Notes: generated from the sequence alone by a model not told the origin. Positions 31,401 through 43,960 are shown, numbered from the stretch's first letter. The stretch is 64,000 bases of DNA from Actinomucor elegans (GCA_026027325.1 JAMSLZ010000010.1:62001-126000); one strand, 5' to 3'. Made by a program: numbers and translations.

Positions 31401-33229
31401 AAATATGGTGGTTTTTTTTTTACTCTACCATGTCCGAAATTGTACAACCGTGGCTGGTTGGTATCGATTTACCACTTCAAATCATGATTAATATGAATCT
31501 ACTTTCATGCTGTGTGACGTATCGCAGCAACATGATAGGGATATTGTGATCTAATTGAACATAATGACAGTCTTGTATCGCATCCTCTTCAGTAATACTC
31601 CATCCTTTATGTACCACGGGTTGAGGTCATGAGTTGCATTCGAATTGAACTCGAACGAGCTGAGTGCTCAACTCTGTAACAGTACACTATTGTAGCAATT
31701 AAGCGCAAAAAAAAAGTAACGGAAGGTCTATTATAAGGTGTAAATCGTTACTATAATAATAAAAAAACTATACTATTAAAATCGAAGCAAAAGGTAACAA
31801 TCATTGGTAAATGCAGGCTATGAATTAACAAAACCGAGTCTAACATCGACTGTAATAAAGTATCTTGATCATATTGGATCCTCATTCTAAACATGAGCTA
31901 TCAATCAGTTACAATTTTGATTGGGGGGAGATCAAGAGGTCTACTGATCACTTCATTATTATAATGAGGTGTTTTGATATGAACGTATACTGTTAATCAG
32001 ATATGATGTTTGGTTGAGTGGTTAGTAGAAAGAAAAAAACACCATCTGCACTAGTAATTGTTTAAGGGATTTCGCAAAAGGTGGTAGAATCATACAAAGA
32101 CCATATGACATATTCATTATTGAAATACTTCAAGAAATTAGCAAGAATCAATACTGTAGCTGTTTCCAATATTCCGATGATTTTCAGAAGTAGCATTATA
32201 CATGTATATGTATTAGTGAAACAAGGGAATGCAACCAAGAGAGCATTAGTGTGTCAAATATGTAAAAATCAAGACCTTAGCGGTACAAAGATCGTAAAAA
32301 GATGCATTGCACCCGTATGCGAAAATTATCATCATCTACATTTGTATGAAGTTCTTCAAACATAAACACAGCTAAATAATTTTTATATGTCATATTTTTT
32401 ATTTATATAAATATTGAAAAATAAAGTTGCACTATAGTATATTTATTAGTTAGTTGATGAGGCTGTCAATTTCGCTGCTTGTGCGTAAGATTTTGGTCTT
32501 GGTTTTTTAGTAGAAGAAAGTATGAATGTCAGAAAGATAAGAACACTTCCTGTAGATGGATGTTTCAAGCATACCATCACCTCAGCCATTTATATTTCCA
32601 GAGACCAAAAGAATGTTAATCATAGATATCAAAATTCAGGTTAGCCATCTTACATTGACTCCAGCATTAGGGATATTTTACATGTATTTATTTCTCTTTT
32701 CTTGGACTTCACAAGTTTATATTTCTTGTGGTTGGCCCCTTCTAAAATACAGTCAATATTAGTATGGTAACCATAATATAAGAGTCAAAACTCTTTGTCT
32801 CTACCTTGCTCCAATTGAACTTGTATTAGACCCAAGCCCTTCTTTTAAGAAGATAACGATAACTAAGGTAGGCTTGATTAGTAGGTCTCTATAATCGAAA
32901 GATCCCTTTTCCTTAAGTGTGTTGGTGATAATTGGTAAGCTAACTTCTCTGCCTATCATTTTGACTAACGCTTACTGGTGAACTCAATAGGTATCCTATA
33001 CTCAAGTAAATGCACATTTCAAAGAATGTGTGTTCTAGGCTTTTTTTGGATGAGACTGAGCAGTTCTCTAACCGTATCTGCAATACTTTATTATTACATT
33101 AACAGCTGAAGTTGGAATAAGTTCATTTGAGATTTCGATTTACTTTAATTTAGTCTTAATAGCTAAACCGCAAAACATACCTTTTTTTTCCGTGATATCT
33201 GAAAGTGCCCTGACTGATTGAATTTTACA
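28404..33229. other. Long intergenic region with possible decayed coding fragments
   Basis: No intact gene is recognised. Isolated stretches read like protein, for example on the plus strand near 29999-30090 (ending SETWL and a stop) and a 94-codon frame at 32081-32365 with paired cysteines (LVCQICKNQD ... RCIAPVC). None has a recognised family, a clear start or partner exons. The rest is AT-rich with homopolymer runs. Confidence 0.45.
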
Positions 33230-33562
33230 ATGTTCGTTAAAAGACACGCAAAAGTGAATAGTGTATTCCAAACTTTGATCGAGTTGTATATGTCACAAAG
33301 TGGCTTGGTTCTTTTTCTTCAACCACCTCGCTCAGAAGGTCGTATGTCATTTCTCTATGTCAAAACCGTATTAATACCCACAAGCTAACCGTTATACCCA
33401 AAATCATTACCAGAAGGAGTTCTATTCAGTTCTTTTGAGCACGTTTCTTGTGTTGTTCTCTGTTATCAAACCATAGATAAAGACCAAAAATGCATCTATC
33501 TTACTGCATTTACCTACAAGAATATTAAGCTTTCTTGTGGACAAGATCAAGCACCAACTTGA
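33230..33562 (+). CDS. Small two-exon protein of unknown function
   Basis: Exons 33230-33341 and 33414-33562 encode 85 aa. The intron has a strong donor (GTATGT), a CTAAC branch-like sequence and a TACCAG acceptor, and frame is kept. The protein starts MFVKRHAKVNSVFQTLIELY and the second exon reads GVLFSSFEHVSCVVLCYQT, with normal amino-acid usage for a globular protein. No domain is recognised. Transcription is not demonstrated; the splice signals are the main support. Confidence 0.45.
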
Positions 33563-34385
33563 GAGCTATGCCTTGCCATATGTCAAGCTTTTACTTGCGC
33601 ATAAAGCTTTAAACAAACTAAAAATCGCATCTTTTGACGGATCATCTATTTTATTTTTTTATCAAATAACCTCTGCGTTCAGATAGAACGCAAAGTATAA
33701 ATAAATGATATAAAACAAAAGAAGGACAAAAAAACAGGATCATTACGGGTAGAAGAAAAAATATCAAATCTAGATGCAAAAAAGTGAGTGGTTCATACAC
33801 AGAATTCCACTTGATGATGGTTCGTATTATTAATTTGCTTTTGTTTATTGGGCCATGAAATGTACTATTACTAGAGAACTTCTATCTCGTAAGCCCATAC
33901 ATAAACCAAACGTAATAATATGGCATATGTTTACTATTAGTGATTGGCAACGATTAAATGAATGTTACAATCAATGCAGTAGTTGATTCTGAGTAAAAGC
34001 TGCTTATCAGATGCGACATTTGATCATTAGTCGAATCTATAGATCATTGGATCAATTGCTTATGAAGTGCATATATAATTTACTACCAATCATTCATATT
34101 CAGTATATTATCGTAATTCGGATCAATAGTACTTTTGGTAGATGCAATAACCCACTCTTCATATCAAAGTCAACGCCAAAAAAAAAATTCGACTTGAGCG
34201 AAATCCGATGATAGTGATGATTTGCTTGTTTAGATTACTAACAACCAATGAAAGCCTGGAATACGTGTTTAATAATAATAAAGTGAAGTTTTTGTATTAT
34301 TAAAGTGAGTAACTGACATTGGTGAAACATGACTTATTATGCAACAACTATATTTATTAAGTGTGATGTTTTATTTTACGTGTGT

Positions 34386-34429
<44 letters not shown>

Positions 34430-34887
34430 TATATAAAAATCTTGACAGAATGCCATTAAGTATAGGAAGCCATATTATAGAAGTCACAATATCGACTTCG
34501 GCAAAGAAAGATCCATAATTTCAAATGAAATATAACAAGAATATTGTACCATTCGATAAATAGGTATATGGGATATAAACTTTGATATTACACTTGCGTA
34601 TTTATCCAAAAACTGGATGGAAAAATGTGAAATTCAAACCTGATGATTAACACTAGTGATATTCTGATTAAATTTGATCAAGCAATACTCTAGCACTAGA
34701 TAAAGAAACTCCCACTTTATAGCCGTCAATTATAGCCGTTATTAAGGTTGGCATACATTCGTGGTACTCCCCATCAGCTATAGGCTAATGCGTTATTATT
34801 CAATTTTTTTTATTTATTATACTACATGGTGATGAGGATTACTATTTAAATATTATGTATATGACAACTGAGATTCTTTTTCTCTTT
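33563..34887. other. Intergenic region with a 38-T tract
   Basis: Nothing coding recognised. It contains a 38-base T run at 34389-34426 and otherwise AT-rich unique-looking DNA. Confidence 0.55.
34389..34426. repeat. Homopolymer T38
   Basis: Uninterrupted T run. Two further long runs (34 T each) occur at 53901-53934 and 62408-62441, all with T on the plus strand. Confidence 0.95.
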
Positions 34888-36655
34888 CTAGGCTTGATCA
34901 GCTGAAGCAAGGTACGAAAGTGTTGAAGTAGTAACAACTTTAGTCTTGGGTTCATGCAACATTGTATAAGTCAAACTCCACTGGATACGATGGATTGCCC
35001 ATAGGCCCAATTGCCACCACTTTAAGCTGTCTTTTTCAAAATTATGCATTGCTCTCAAACCATCCCAATAACCAAGGCCTTCTTTATGACCATAAGTCTT
35101 TACCATTTTTTCCATTTGTTCTTTCTTTTGACGTAACATAGGGGTCTTGTATGTCAATGCCTTGCTCAAGTTCTCTGTATAGATGGGAAGCAAAATCAGG
35201 TCTGAAAGAGATCGGTAGATGAAAGGAGCTCGGTAAGGTGAAGTCAAAGGCGATAAACGTAAGTGCATCAGCAAAGCACCAGGGATAATGGCGATCCAAG
35301 AGTAACCAAGGCGATATAAGGCTGCCATGGTTTGGAAAATGGTAATTTTTCCGGTCTGGTTCGTATCAAATACGCTATAACGCGTAACCTTTTTGTCCTC
35401 TTTCACTATACCTCGGCTCTTTTCGCGTACTTGTTCCTTTTCTACTTCTTGATCCTTTTGTTCTTTAGTAGGCTCTTCTTGCTTGAGCTCTAAGCCAATG
35501 TTAGTCGCTACCAAGTGAATATGAATACTGTCCATACCTTCTTCTTGGATTAATTGCTCATTGTTTCCATGTGGAATCTGAAGATTCTTTTTTTCTTCTC
35601 TCTTGACATTTTCCAAGTAGACAGTCTCTCCATCATAGACAGGGTGTTGATCAACGTGTGATTTGGCAGCCGGAGGAGCATTTTCCAGATTAGAACTGGT
35701 AATGTCGGCAAAAGACTTGTTCAAATTAGGATCTATTATCAAAAAAAAAAATGGGTTCAACCATTCCCTATTTACTTGATCCTTAAGAGTTACCTTTATT
35801 TTCCTTGGTTGATTCTTCGTCTTCTTCATGCACTTGGTTAAACCTCTCAATTTCAGCATAAACTGCTCTATCTTCATCAGAAGCATTCTCTTGCGCCATC
35901 AAGTTGGATTGGCCCAAGGTAGGGAAGTTCTCATGCGTCATGGCCAAAGGTTCTTCCTTAGGTTGATTGTTAATGATATATTGCGCACGTTCACTCAAAG
36001 GTTTCTGTTCAGGTGGAATCTCTTTCGCTGCTACCTTTGCAAAACTTTGAGCTGGAGGAACAGGAGGCACATGAACCGAAGGTTGACTCAACATATCCTT
36101 GACATCAGGTAAATCGGATAAAGATGGCTCATCAGATGATGCTAAGGGAGTATCATGCTCGGGCTTGGGGAAATCCTTATTAGAGGTCACATCAGCAAAT
36201 GAGCGATCGGGATTAGGTGGTTCTGTTGGGTCTATTCGAAAAAATATGAGAAAAAAGCTTCTTACTGGATATAATAACTTACCTGCTGTTGGAGCATTTG
36301 TGCTGTTTGGTAATAAATCACCCACGCCACCAGAAGCAGGTAATGGTTCAGTATCAACTTGCTTAAGACTTTGTTGAGGTGTGGGGAATTCCTCCTCTTG
36401 CCTTTTCTCGTGTCCTGCAATTTCTGCAAAAGAAGCATTTTGTTTTGTAGCCTCCCAAGCGTCTGAGTTATGGTTCACAGTGGATGATTGTGTTTGAGAT
36501 TCTTGTTCTGGAACAGACACATCTTGACTATCGCTATTGCTATGAGGTTGTGCAACTTCTGCCCACGAAGAACCTAGAGTAGTTGACTTTTCTAGATTTC
36601 CATTGTTAGAGGTAGTGTTCGCTTCAGCAAGACTAGGAAATTCTTTTGGGTCCAT
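34888..36655 (-). CDS. Caleosin-like protein with repeat-bearing N-terminal extension
   Basis: Exons 36655-36283, 36231-35794 and 35732-34888 give 551 aa. The first intron is 51 nt and stays open by chance, so it could be missed. The N-terminal 350 residues are Pro/Glu/Ser-rich and hold five copies of a short motif: SWAEVA, SFAEIA, SFADVTSNKDFP, SFAKVAAKEIPP and SFADITSSNLENAP, interspersed with FPSL/FPTL motifs. The C-terminal 190 residues resemble caleosins: an EF-hand-like loop (VFDTNQTGKITIFQ), a hydrophobic hairpin (YRLGYSWIAIIPGALLMHL) and a terminal helical segment. Caleosins bind calcium and lipid droplets; peroxygenase activity is not established because the expected heme-binding histidines were not verified. 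Confidence 0.7.
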
Positions 36656-38039
36656 TGAGCTATGCTATATGTTAGTTTTGGCTGAAATCTTCCTTTTATT
36701 CGACTTACTTGAGTTTAAAGATAATGAAAGCTTGTCTGTTTGTACGTATTTGGGGAGTAAGTATAAACGAATACAACTACTATTTACTTTACCTTTTATC
36801 GTTTGTATAAGAGAGAAATAAAAAATAAAAATAGAAAAGAGGCGAGATGCTTTATTTTATGTTTGAAACCTGAGAAACCCAAAGACCAACAAGCAGTAAG
36901 CATGATGTCATGCATCTATTTCAAATCCCATTTATTGTTCTACAGCCGCAAACGCTGAAACATTAGATGCAATTCCTTTCAAATTGCCATTGCCTTTTTC
37001 TTGTTGCTATATGCTTTTCATAATTCAACCACTGACAGCTAGGACTTCTCGAGTCAAAACAATAGTGCATTTTGTACGACTGACGAAAATCACTTTCTGG
37101 TTAAGGCGCCGCTAAAACCATTGTAATACTGATACGTCATTTCCAGACCGTTGGTGTGCCACAGGCTTTCGAATGAGCTGATATAATGAGCTCGAGCATC
37201 ATTTATGACTATATCAAAGAAACCTTTGAAGCACTAAGGGCAGTGTGCTTGAGCATTATTTCTGTTTTATATGTAAACATGCCATATATTGCATATTTAT
37301 TAATAATGAATCCTTAAATATTGGATAACCACTCGTATTAAAAGCTCCTATGCATGCATACGCGATTTTGTAATGCTCGCTGGCGGGCTCAATGAGCAGC
37401 TTTCTATTGAGATCAACCATGAAGTTCAAAACTCGATCTGAAGGCTGGAGCTTGCTCAAACTTGGTATCTCGGATCCTATTCGCTTATACACAATAAATA
37501 AAACAGCAGTAAATACACTGAAAAAGCATCCAACGTAATGGCATTAAAAGTCGCACTTCTAAAATGTCTTTTATACCATTAAAAAGCAATTCAAAGATAT
37601 GATACTACAAAGTTTTATTTTATTTCTATTTAGCTACCAGTAGCAAATATCAATCCTCTTCCTGGCTAGCTCAGAAAAGTGAGAATCAAAATTTTTGACG
37701 TGAGCTTTGATTTCATTTTTGACAACAAACAATTTATGATAAACCCGACACATATCAACAAAATTTGTGCAAATGAAAATAGAGAACCTAATGGTCAACA
37801 TAACATCAAATATTTCCTATTCTCAATGAATATATCATTAGTAAAAGCCGAGTGATGAGATGTGTTAGAAGTTGAACTGTAGTTTAAGCAAGTACTTGGG
37901 CATGACATCTAATTCATAAGAATCCTCACAAGTACACGAAACTTACGTTATCAATGTAACATACATCAAAACAGCCGTCTTTCGCGCTCTATAAAAGTGA
38001 CTCTTCTGAAATAATTGAACTATTTTGACACCAGCCCCC

Positions 38040-38160
38040 GTTTAATATCACTTCTAACCACACGCTCAGAATAAACGTCTGCATCTATTAGGAGCTGTAT
38101 TTGACTGAAAAATAACAGCATTTTACACACTAATGATTGACAGCAATTTACTTACAATCC
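38040..38160. repeat. Degenerate dispersed repeat copy
   Basis: Shares the segment GATTGACAGCAATTTACTTA with the copy at about 48719-48740 (GATTGACAGTAAGTTACTTA) and a central block, CGCTCAGAATAAACGTCTGC, with other copies. Confidence 0.45.
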
Positions 38161-39034
38161 ATGTAGAATGGCACCTAAATGACCAATAGATCCCACAACC
38201 AATAATGCCAGTCAGATGCTGCAACTGATAAGTAATACGTACTTAGAATGAACTTTTGGATTTATTAAAATCTTTGCACAGTTTTAATGCATTCAATATA
38301 TTGCATGCGTTGCTAATTAATAGCAAATTCATATATACTTCTTATACCAGAGCTAATTCCATCTCTTGTCCCAATGTGATAGCTGATTAATTTTCAATGC
38401 TCAGAATGAGAAGCTACATTGGTCAAACCATTTATTTAACTGCGACAAGCAAAGAATAGCACTACAAATGTTTGCATATGACACTATTGATTTGTTTAAA
38501 GATCTCTCAGCCGATCTCGATCAAACGATGCATCTGATTAGCAGCTCCTATTCAGAATGAGTTACTGTATCCAATAAACCTTAATTGGGCCTCACTTTCT
38601 ATGAATGCATTGCACACATCAATCAAACCCTCTCAATAGAAATTTTATAGTCTGACCAGTTAAAGATGAAATCCATAGAAAAAAAAAATATGATCGTCTA
38701 TGCAGTGTTGGATCAGCCCGAACAATAATAAAGGAGAGGTTTTGCCTATTAGTTATTGCCCCTTTTAATCAAGGTACAAGTTGAACAACAAAAAATACCC
38801 CATTTTCTTTCGTTATATGCACGAGAAATACAAGTCTTTCTATTTTATTTCTTACGCTTACAATAATCAATACAATGGATTAATTGACATTTGAAGCACA
38901 ATGACATACAAGATCATTTCAAGTGCGAAACAGTCGGAATTACAGTATTTGTAAATGAAAGTAAGTTTAAAACACTGTCTTTTTTACACTATATTGAATG
39001 ATATGATTTTAGATGAAAGATAGTTATCGATACA

Positions 39035-39232
39035 ATGAAGTCATACGTGAATAGTTGCAAAGTATTGATTCAAGATATAGACGAAAAGATGGTACAGGCG
39101 TGTCAAGTGCTCCATTATAACATTGCCTTGCAGGAACTGCTTCTAAATTATCAGCATCCCACTTTAGATAGGATCAATCACACAAGTGTATTACCCAAAA
39201 AAAACCCTTTTTCCTATTCACTTCCTGATTAA
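39035..39232 (+). CDS. Possible small protein, unknown
   Basis: A 65-codon frame starting MKSYVNSCKVLIQDIDEKMV with a helical, coiled-coil-like centre. A plausible leader intron (donor GTAAGT near 38960, acceptor TTTTAG near 39013) precedes it. There is no domain and no second evidence of coding. Confidence 0.3.
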   Translation: MKSYVNSCKVLIQDIDEKMVQACQVLHYNIALQELLLNYQHPTLDRINHTSVLPKKNPFSYSLPD

Positions 39233-40262
39233 GTATGAGTCCAATACCATATCCTTGAAGGCCCGAGCGTTACCTTTTCCCTTCAGTATGATCCATTACT
39301 ATTTCAAATGAACGTTAACTTGATAGTTTGACTATATAATACACTTATATCGAAATTTGTGTAATACAAGCCGTTGTATGGATAGTAAAGCATTGCAGGT
39401 TTCTACATGCAATGTACGTTATTATAATTATTTTATATCGTCTCTTTTCGATTCATCGCATGCTCATATTATGATATATTAGTCTCAAGTAAAAGAGAAA
39501 AGGTCTAGATCTGTAGAAAGGGGAAGCCTTGCTTCGCGATCATCAGGTGCAAGCTTATGTTTTGGTGAAACCCCAAGGTAATTGCACCCAGTGTCGGCCT
39601 CGACTCATGATAAAGTGCATCAAGGTTGCTGCAAATACTGCAGTAGGTTTCATTACATGATGTATAATGCATGTACTCTCTTGCCAGTTTGGCGCTTTTT
39701 TCACGACATCTGTGATCAATCGACCTTTATGTAAGTGTTTGAAGATACCTTATGCCATTTTTTTTTACAAGTGTTTCATGTGGGCCGTTATCAAGCCAAA
39801 TCTAGGCAAAAAGACATAGAATTTCAATGATCATTTGAAGGTTAAAAAAGAAGGTCTTCTTTATTTGTACCATCTCCGAGATTAATGTGATGATGAATTC
39901 AAATGACTCAGGGCTGACTGTAATGAATTGACAGTGTGCTTGAATAAGGCGCATAATGGGCCATTGCTCTAGAAGCCAAAAATAAAAAGTAAAATAAAAA
40001 ATAAAAAAATTATATTACCCGTTAGTACAACCTACGCCCCTTTTTCTTTAAAGATCACTCTTGATCCCGGGTTGTCTTTAAATATTCTTTGTCTCACTCC
40101 CACTTTATATTTCGCTCTTTTTTTTCTCTTCTTCTTTTTTCTATGAGTGAAAAAAGAAACCTCTTCTAATACACTTTTTTCGTTTTGACACTTGAAACTA
40201 AACATTCAATATCCGGGTCTCTATCCGAATTGGATAGACATAAACGTAGAAAAATAACCGAA

Positions 40263-40899
40263 ATGGCACGTCCACTACCATCTCCACCAGACCTGAAGAT
40301 AACATACGAATACCCAAAATTAATACATAATAATAATCATCATAATCATCATCAGCATAATAATAATATACCATTGACACCACCTACAAATACTTGTAAC
40401 CAATATCATAATACACCCAAAAGACCAAGGCTGTTGCATCGACAAGAAACACTATTATTATCAAAGGATTTTCATGCAGTGGATATCATCCATGACCCCA
40501 GTTACTGTATGTTTAAAATTTCATTAGATTCCAAAGGGACTACAGGTAATATAAAATGTATACTACAAAACCAAGTTGCTCACATTTATATCATAGCTGC
40601 ATTATGTTATTTACCTACGAGATACAAGAATATCATCGAGTTTTATCATATTGTAAGTAAAACTAATATTATTACTCTAGTATACTCACACCCTTACCTA
40701 TTCAGGAAATACCAGTTGCATACAGACACCAAGGTCTAGGCGACCTTTTATTATATCGAGCATTCCAATGGGTAGAAAATCAAAATTACTGGTGATACCA
40801 ACTTGTCCCTTTGTTCGTAAATACTTGCAAACACGTTTTCCAGATCAAAAGAGTGGAGATTGGTCATGTATCATATTAAGTGAGAAAAGAGCCTCTTAG
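40263..40899 (+). pseudogene. GNAT-family N-acetyltransferase gene with apparent 1-nt frameshift
   Basis: Exons 40263-40545, 40597-40652 and 40706 onward. A His/Asn-rich N-terminus precedes a compact GNAT domain with EIPVAYRHQGLGDLLLYRAF (acetyl-CoA loop) and, in the next frame, VIPTCPFVRKYLQTRFP, the conserved end of the Acetyltransf_CG (YjdJ-like) family. At about 40790 the frame hits TGA at 40793-40795, whereas a single extra base would restore the conserved continuation to TAG 40897-40899. This may be a recent inactivation or a one-base assembly error. The ATG at 40263 is used; a short uORF starts at 40144. Confidence 0.7.
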
Positions 40900-40962
40900 G
40901 CTTCACAACACTTTCTTTTTTAACATATACTAGAAGAGAAAGATATTACATATCGTATATTA

Positions 40963-41020
40963 TACACACACACACACACAAACACACACATATACACACA
41001 CAAACACACACAGACGCACA
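40963..41020. repeat. (CA)n microsatellite
   Basis: Imperfect CA dinucleotide array directly 3' of the GNAT gene. Confidence 0.9.
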
Positions 41021-41068
41021 CTGAATAAACCATCCAAAGACAATATCCATGTTATATGACTTATACAC

Positions 41069-41230
41069 ATGCTGCAAACTGCTCCCGTGGCTCATATCCT
41101 TTATATTTGGTTAGACCGTACCACCAACAATGGTCATAAAGGTAAAAATAGACTCTCCGATTCTCAAGCTCTAGAACGAACGGTTGCACTTTCTTTGTTA
41201 CATTCTTTTGTGCAATCTCTTGATAAATAG
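41069..41230 (+). CDS. Short ORF or terminal exon, unknown
   Basis: A 53-codon frame with normal protein composition (MLQTAPVAHILYIWLDRTT ... ERTVALSLLHSFVQSLDK) ends in TAG. It may be an independent microprotein gene or the last exon of an undetected transcript. No family is recognised. Confidence 0.35.
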   Translation: MLQTAPVAHILYIWLDRTTNNGHKGKNRLSDSQALERTVALSLLHSFVQSLDK

Positions 41231-41519
41231 CGTATATTTTATCAATTATGATTCTGTAATGTATCAGTACTTAGCCCATAAGTGAAAAGCTATAGACTAT
41301 CATAAACAAGTAATATGTAACGATATAGCAATATATCAGTTCATATTTTTATTGATAAATAAACCTTCTTCTTGGGTATCTTTGTACAGCCAATCATATT
41401 ACAAGCATTCGCCCGATAATAAATATTTGTCAAGAGTGGGTCCAGGCACAATCTTCCCTTAGTTCATTTGCTTCTTTCTTTACGGAGAAAAGGGTTGCAC
41501 CGTGCGATTTATGCACTAA
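41231..41519. other. Intergenic spacer before the transposase relic
   Basis: AT-rich, nothing recognised. Confidence 0.5.
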
Positions 41520-42841
41520 CAATTCAAGTTAGACGCGAAGCACAGTTTCTATTGACGGAGGATCTAAATATAAATGACATATATACACTGGATTTTTCAA
41601 AAAAATTTAGCACACATTTTGAAAATTTTGGCAAGATAATTATCTTAATTTGGGAAGGGTCAAAGAATAAATTAGCAAGAATTTTAAAATTAATAGAATA
41701 TCTAATCCACCCTTTGTAATCATTCAAGGCTTCTTTCAAATATGAATCAGTTATCTAAGGAATTAAGATATCTTCTATATTAAAAGGCTGTTGATTAACA
41801 CTAAACTTGACTTTCGTCCGAAATTCTTCAGCTAAGTTGAGGAAAAGTGAATGTGAAGGCAAATAAACATACTTGCATTCTCTATTTTCAACAACACTTT
41901 GAATAGTGGCTGCCTTATGAATGAGTGCATTATCTTATAATCTTTGGAGATTATTTTTGTCTAAAATATCAAGTACATTGTTTAGATAGCAAATGTAGTA
42001 TTCAGCTCTAATGCCAATCCTTGCTATGGTTTCAACTTCCATACCATCCGCTCTTCCTTTACAAGTTTTCTCAAGGAAATGTTAATATTGCCTCGAGAAG
42101 GGATAGCCTCGAGTATAGTACTGGTTGTCCCTCTTGAAATTGGCACTACTATATCCACTAGGTCTCCCTTCCTTTATCAACTTCTATTACGGGTGATGAG
42201 AAGATTAAGTCCAATTTCATCAAGAAAACACAATTTTCTCGAAATCCATCTTTTTGTTTTCTAAACATATTTGTATATATTCTTTTTAATAAAACTTTCT
42301 CTACATTTCACTTTTTTTTGACAATTTCTTTTCTAGTTTTTTAAGCTTAGTGTACGATTATGCTTTATATAGCAATAAAATATAGACATGCTATATCCAA
42401 TTTTAGGAATTTAGATTTAGTCAGTTCATACATTGTTGAAAGAAATTTGGCTGGATTTTTATCGACAATACTAACAGCTTTCTAACCAGTAATATCTAGA
42501 GTTATTTCAAGTGGTCGGCCTTAAGGCAACTTGGGCGCTATACCAAGTTCATTTCAATGTTGTCTAGACTAGTAAGCAATTCTTGTAGCGACATGAGCAG
42601 CAGTTTTTGGTACAGATATCATTTCTATGATTACTGAAATAAATCTTGCTATTTGCTCAGATGTATATTTGCTATATTTTCCTCGCTTAGTTGATCTTTC
42701 AGTAGTACTTACTGTAATATTTTTATACTCTTTACATATTACAACTTCAGGTTTTTCACTAGCAATAGCTTCTTCAACTTCTGCTTTTATATAAAATATT
42801 CCAATGTCTGTATTTAAATTTCTTTTGACTTTTATTGACAA
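41520..42841 (-). pseudogene. Decayed Tc1/mariner-type DDE transposase
   Basis: Minus-strand translation shows the family in order but with stops and frameshifts. An N-terminal HTH-like part (KRGKYSKYTSEQIARFISVI) is followed by the first catalytic block CVFLDEIGLNL, a VPISRGTTSTILEAI block, the second block DNALIHKAATIQSVVE, and SLFLNLAEEFRTKVKFSV carrying the third acidic residue. No terminal inverted repeats were found. The copy cannot be active. Confidence 0.85.
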
Positions 42842-43960
42842 CTTTTTTCTACAATCAAAATTTTCAAGTAATTCATTATCTACAAGTAAACAATAAGGAT
42901 CCAGAAGACAAGTCTTATTATCACAAGTAAATATATCAAGGACTATTTTTTTTATTTTATAAAAGGATAATCTAACAAGTCTCTTACGTGGTGGGCTTAG
43001 TAAGAAAGGCCAGCAAAATCCAGCGACATCAAATAAACATTATGATTGGTGATTTGAAGATATTCTTGCATGTCTATTATAAATCAAATAAAATGTCAAA
43101 GAAGAATTTTACAGTTTGGGTGTTTTTAACTTACCTGAAGTATCATCAGAAACATTTTTAAATTTGTTTCTAATTTTGACGCAGAATGGGGAAGCATGAC
43201 TGGATACTGATAGACCCTTTCAGCGAGGGACTAACAACGAACTTTTTATTCTGATTCAGTGTCAGAGGGAGGAACCTAGGGCATAGTCAATGATTTCAAA
43301 TTCAAAATTGATGCTTTGTATCAGGACAAATAATCGCAAATTGTCTTCAGAAGGGCAACAATAAAGAAAAACGTATTAATTGTACATTTTAGTTATGCCA
43401 TTTTTTTCCAATTTATTATGGTAAATTCCATTTAACGCGAAAGGTTTTTTTGTTCTACTTTTTGCGTTTTTGTCTTTTACTTTTAAAAATTACAAGTTAT
43501 TTATAGAGAGCCACCTTCCCAAGGATTGGTTAAATCGATCTTTAAATAATGCCATATAATATTTTATAACTTCAAATATTCTGGCAGCGGACACGCCTTG
43601 TTATTATTGGGATCTTGGTAAAATGCCTCTATACAGCAAAAGTCATTAGTTAGAGATTAAGAACAGGTATTCTTTTATCTTTATTTAGCTCAATTATTTT
43701 TCTTTTTCGTCTTCTTCATTGTTACCTTGAGGTTCTCAGTATTTTCAATACATGAATTGATCACCAGCAATTCTCAGACACGAAGACAGGCCCATTGGGT
43801 AGATATTGTAACAGATTTCCATATTGTCCTAGTTTTAAATACTTTTTTCGGTATTCTTTGGTATTCATCTTGTATATTTATTTAAAGCATAAATAAGGCC
43901 TAATCACTTGTAATAACCATTTTATATATAACAAAAGATGATTATATATTTAAAAAAAAT
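42842..43960. other. Degenerate transposon flank
   Basis: Continuation of coding-like minus-strand sequence upstream of the transposase relic for about 150 bp, then AT-rich DNA with no recognised feature. Confidence 0.4.

Larger units (their letters stand above)
36656..40262. other. Intergenic region with dispersed repeats and possible small genes
   Basis: Contains degenerate repeat copies (38040-38160, 38380-38440, 38500-38660) and an isolated 78-codon minus frame (37256-37492) without a known domain. Coding-like plus-strand fragments occur at 39035-39232 and 39514-39860. No gene is supported firmly. The right end (40060-40170) is a pyrimidine-rich promoter-like segment before the GNAT gene. 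Confidence 0.45.

Noticed and set aside
32081..32365. 94-codon frame with paired cysteines, considered as a PiggyBac-type C-terminal zinc region
   Set aside because: Spacing only loosely fits and no DDE core is found nearby; left as unassigned.
39480..39660. GC-richer island considered as snRNA, SRP RNA or RNase P/MRP RNA
   Set aside because: None of the diagnostic boxes of these RNAs were found.
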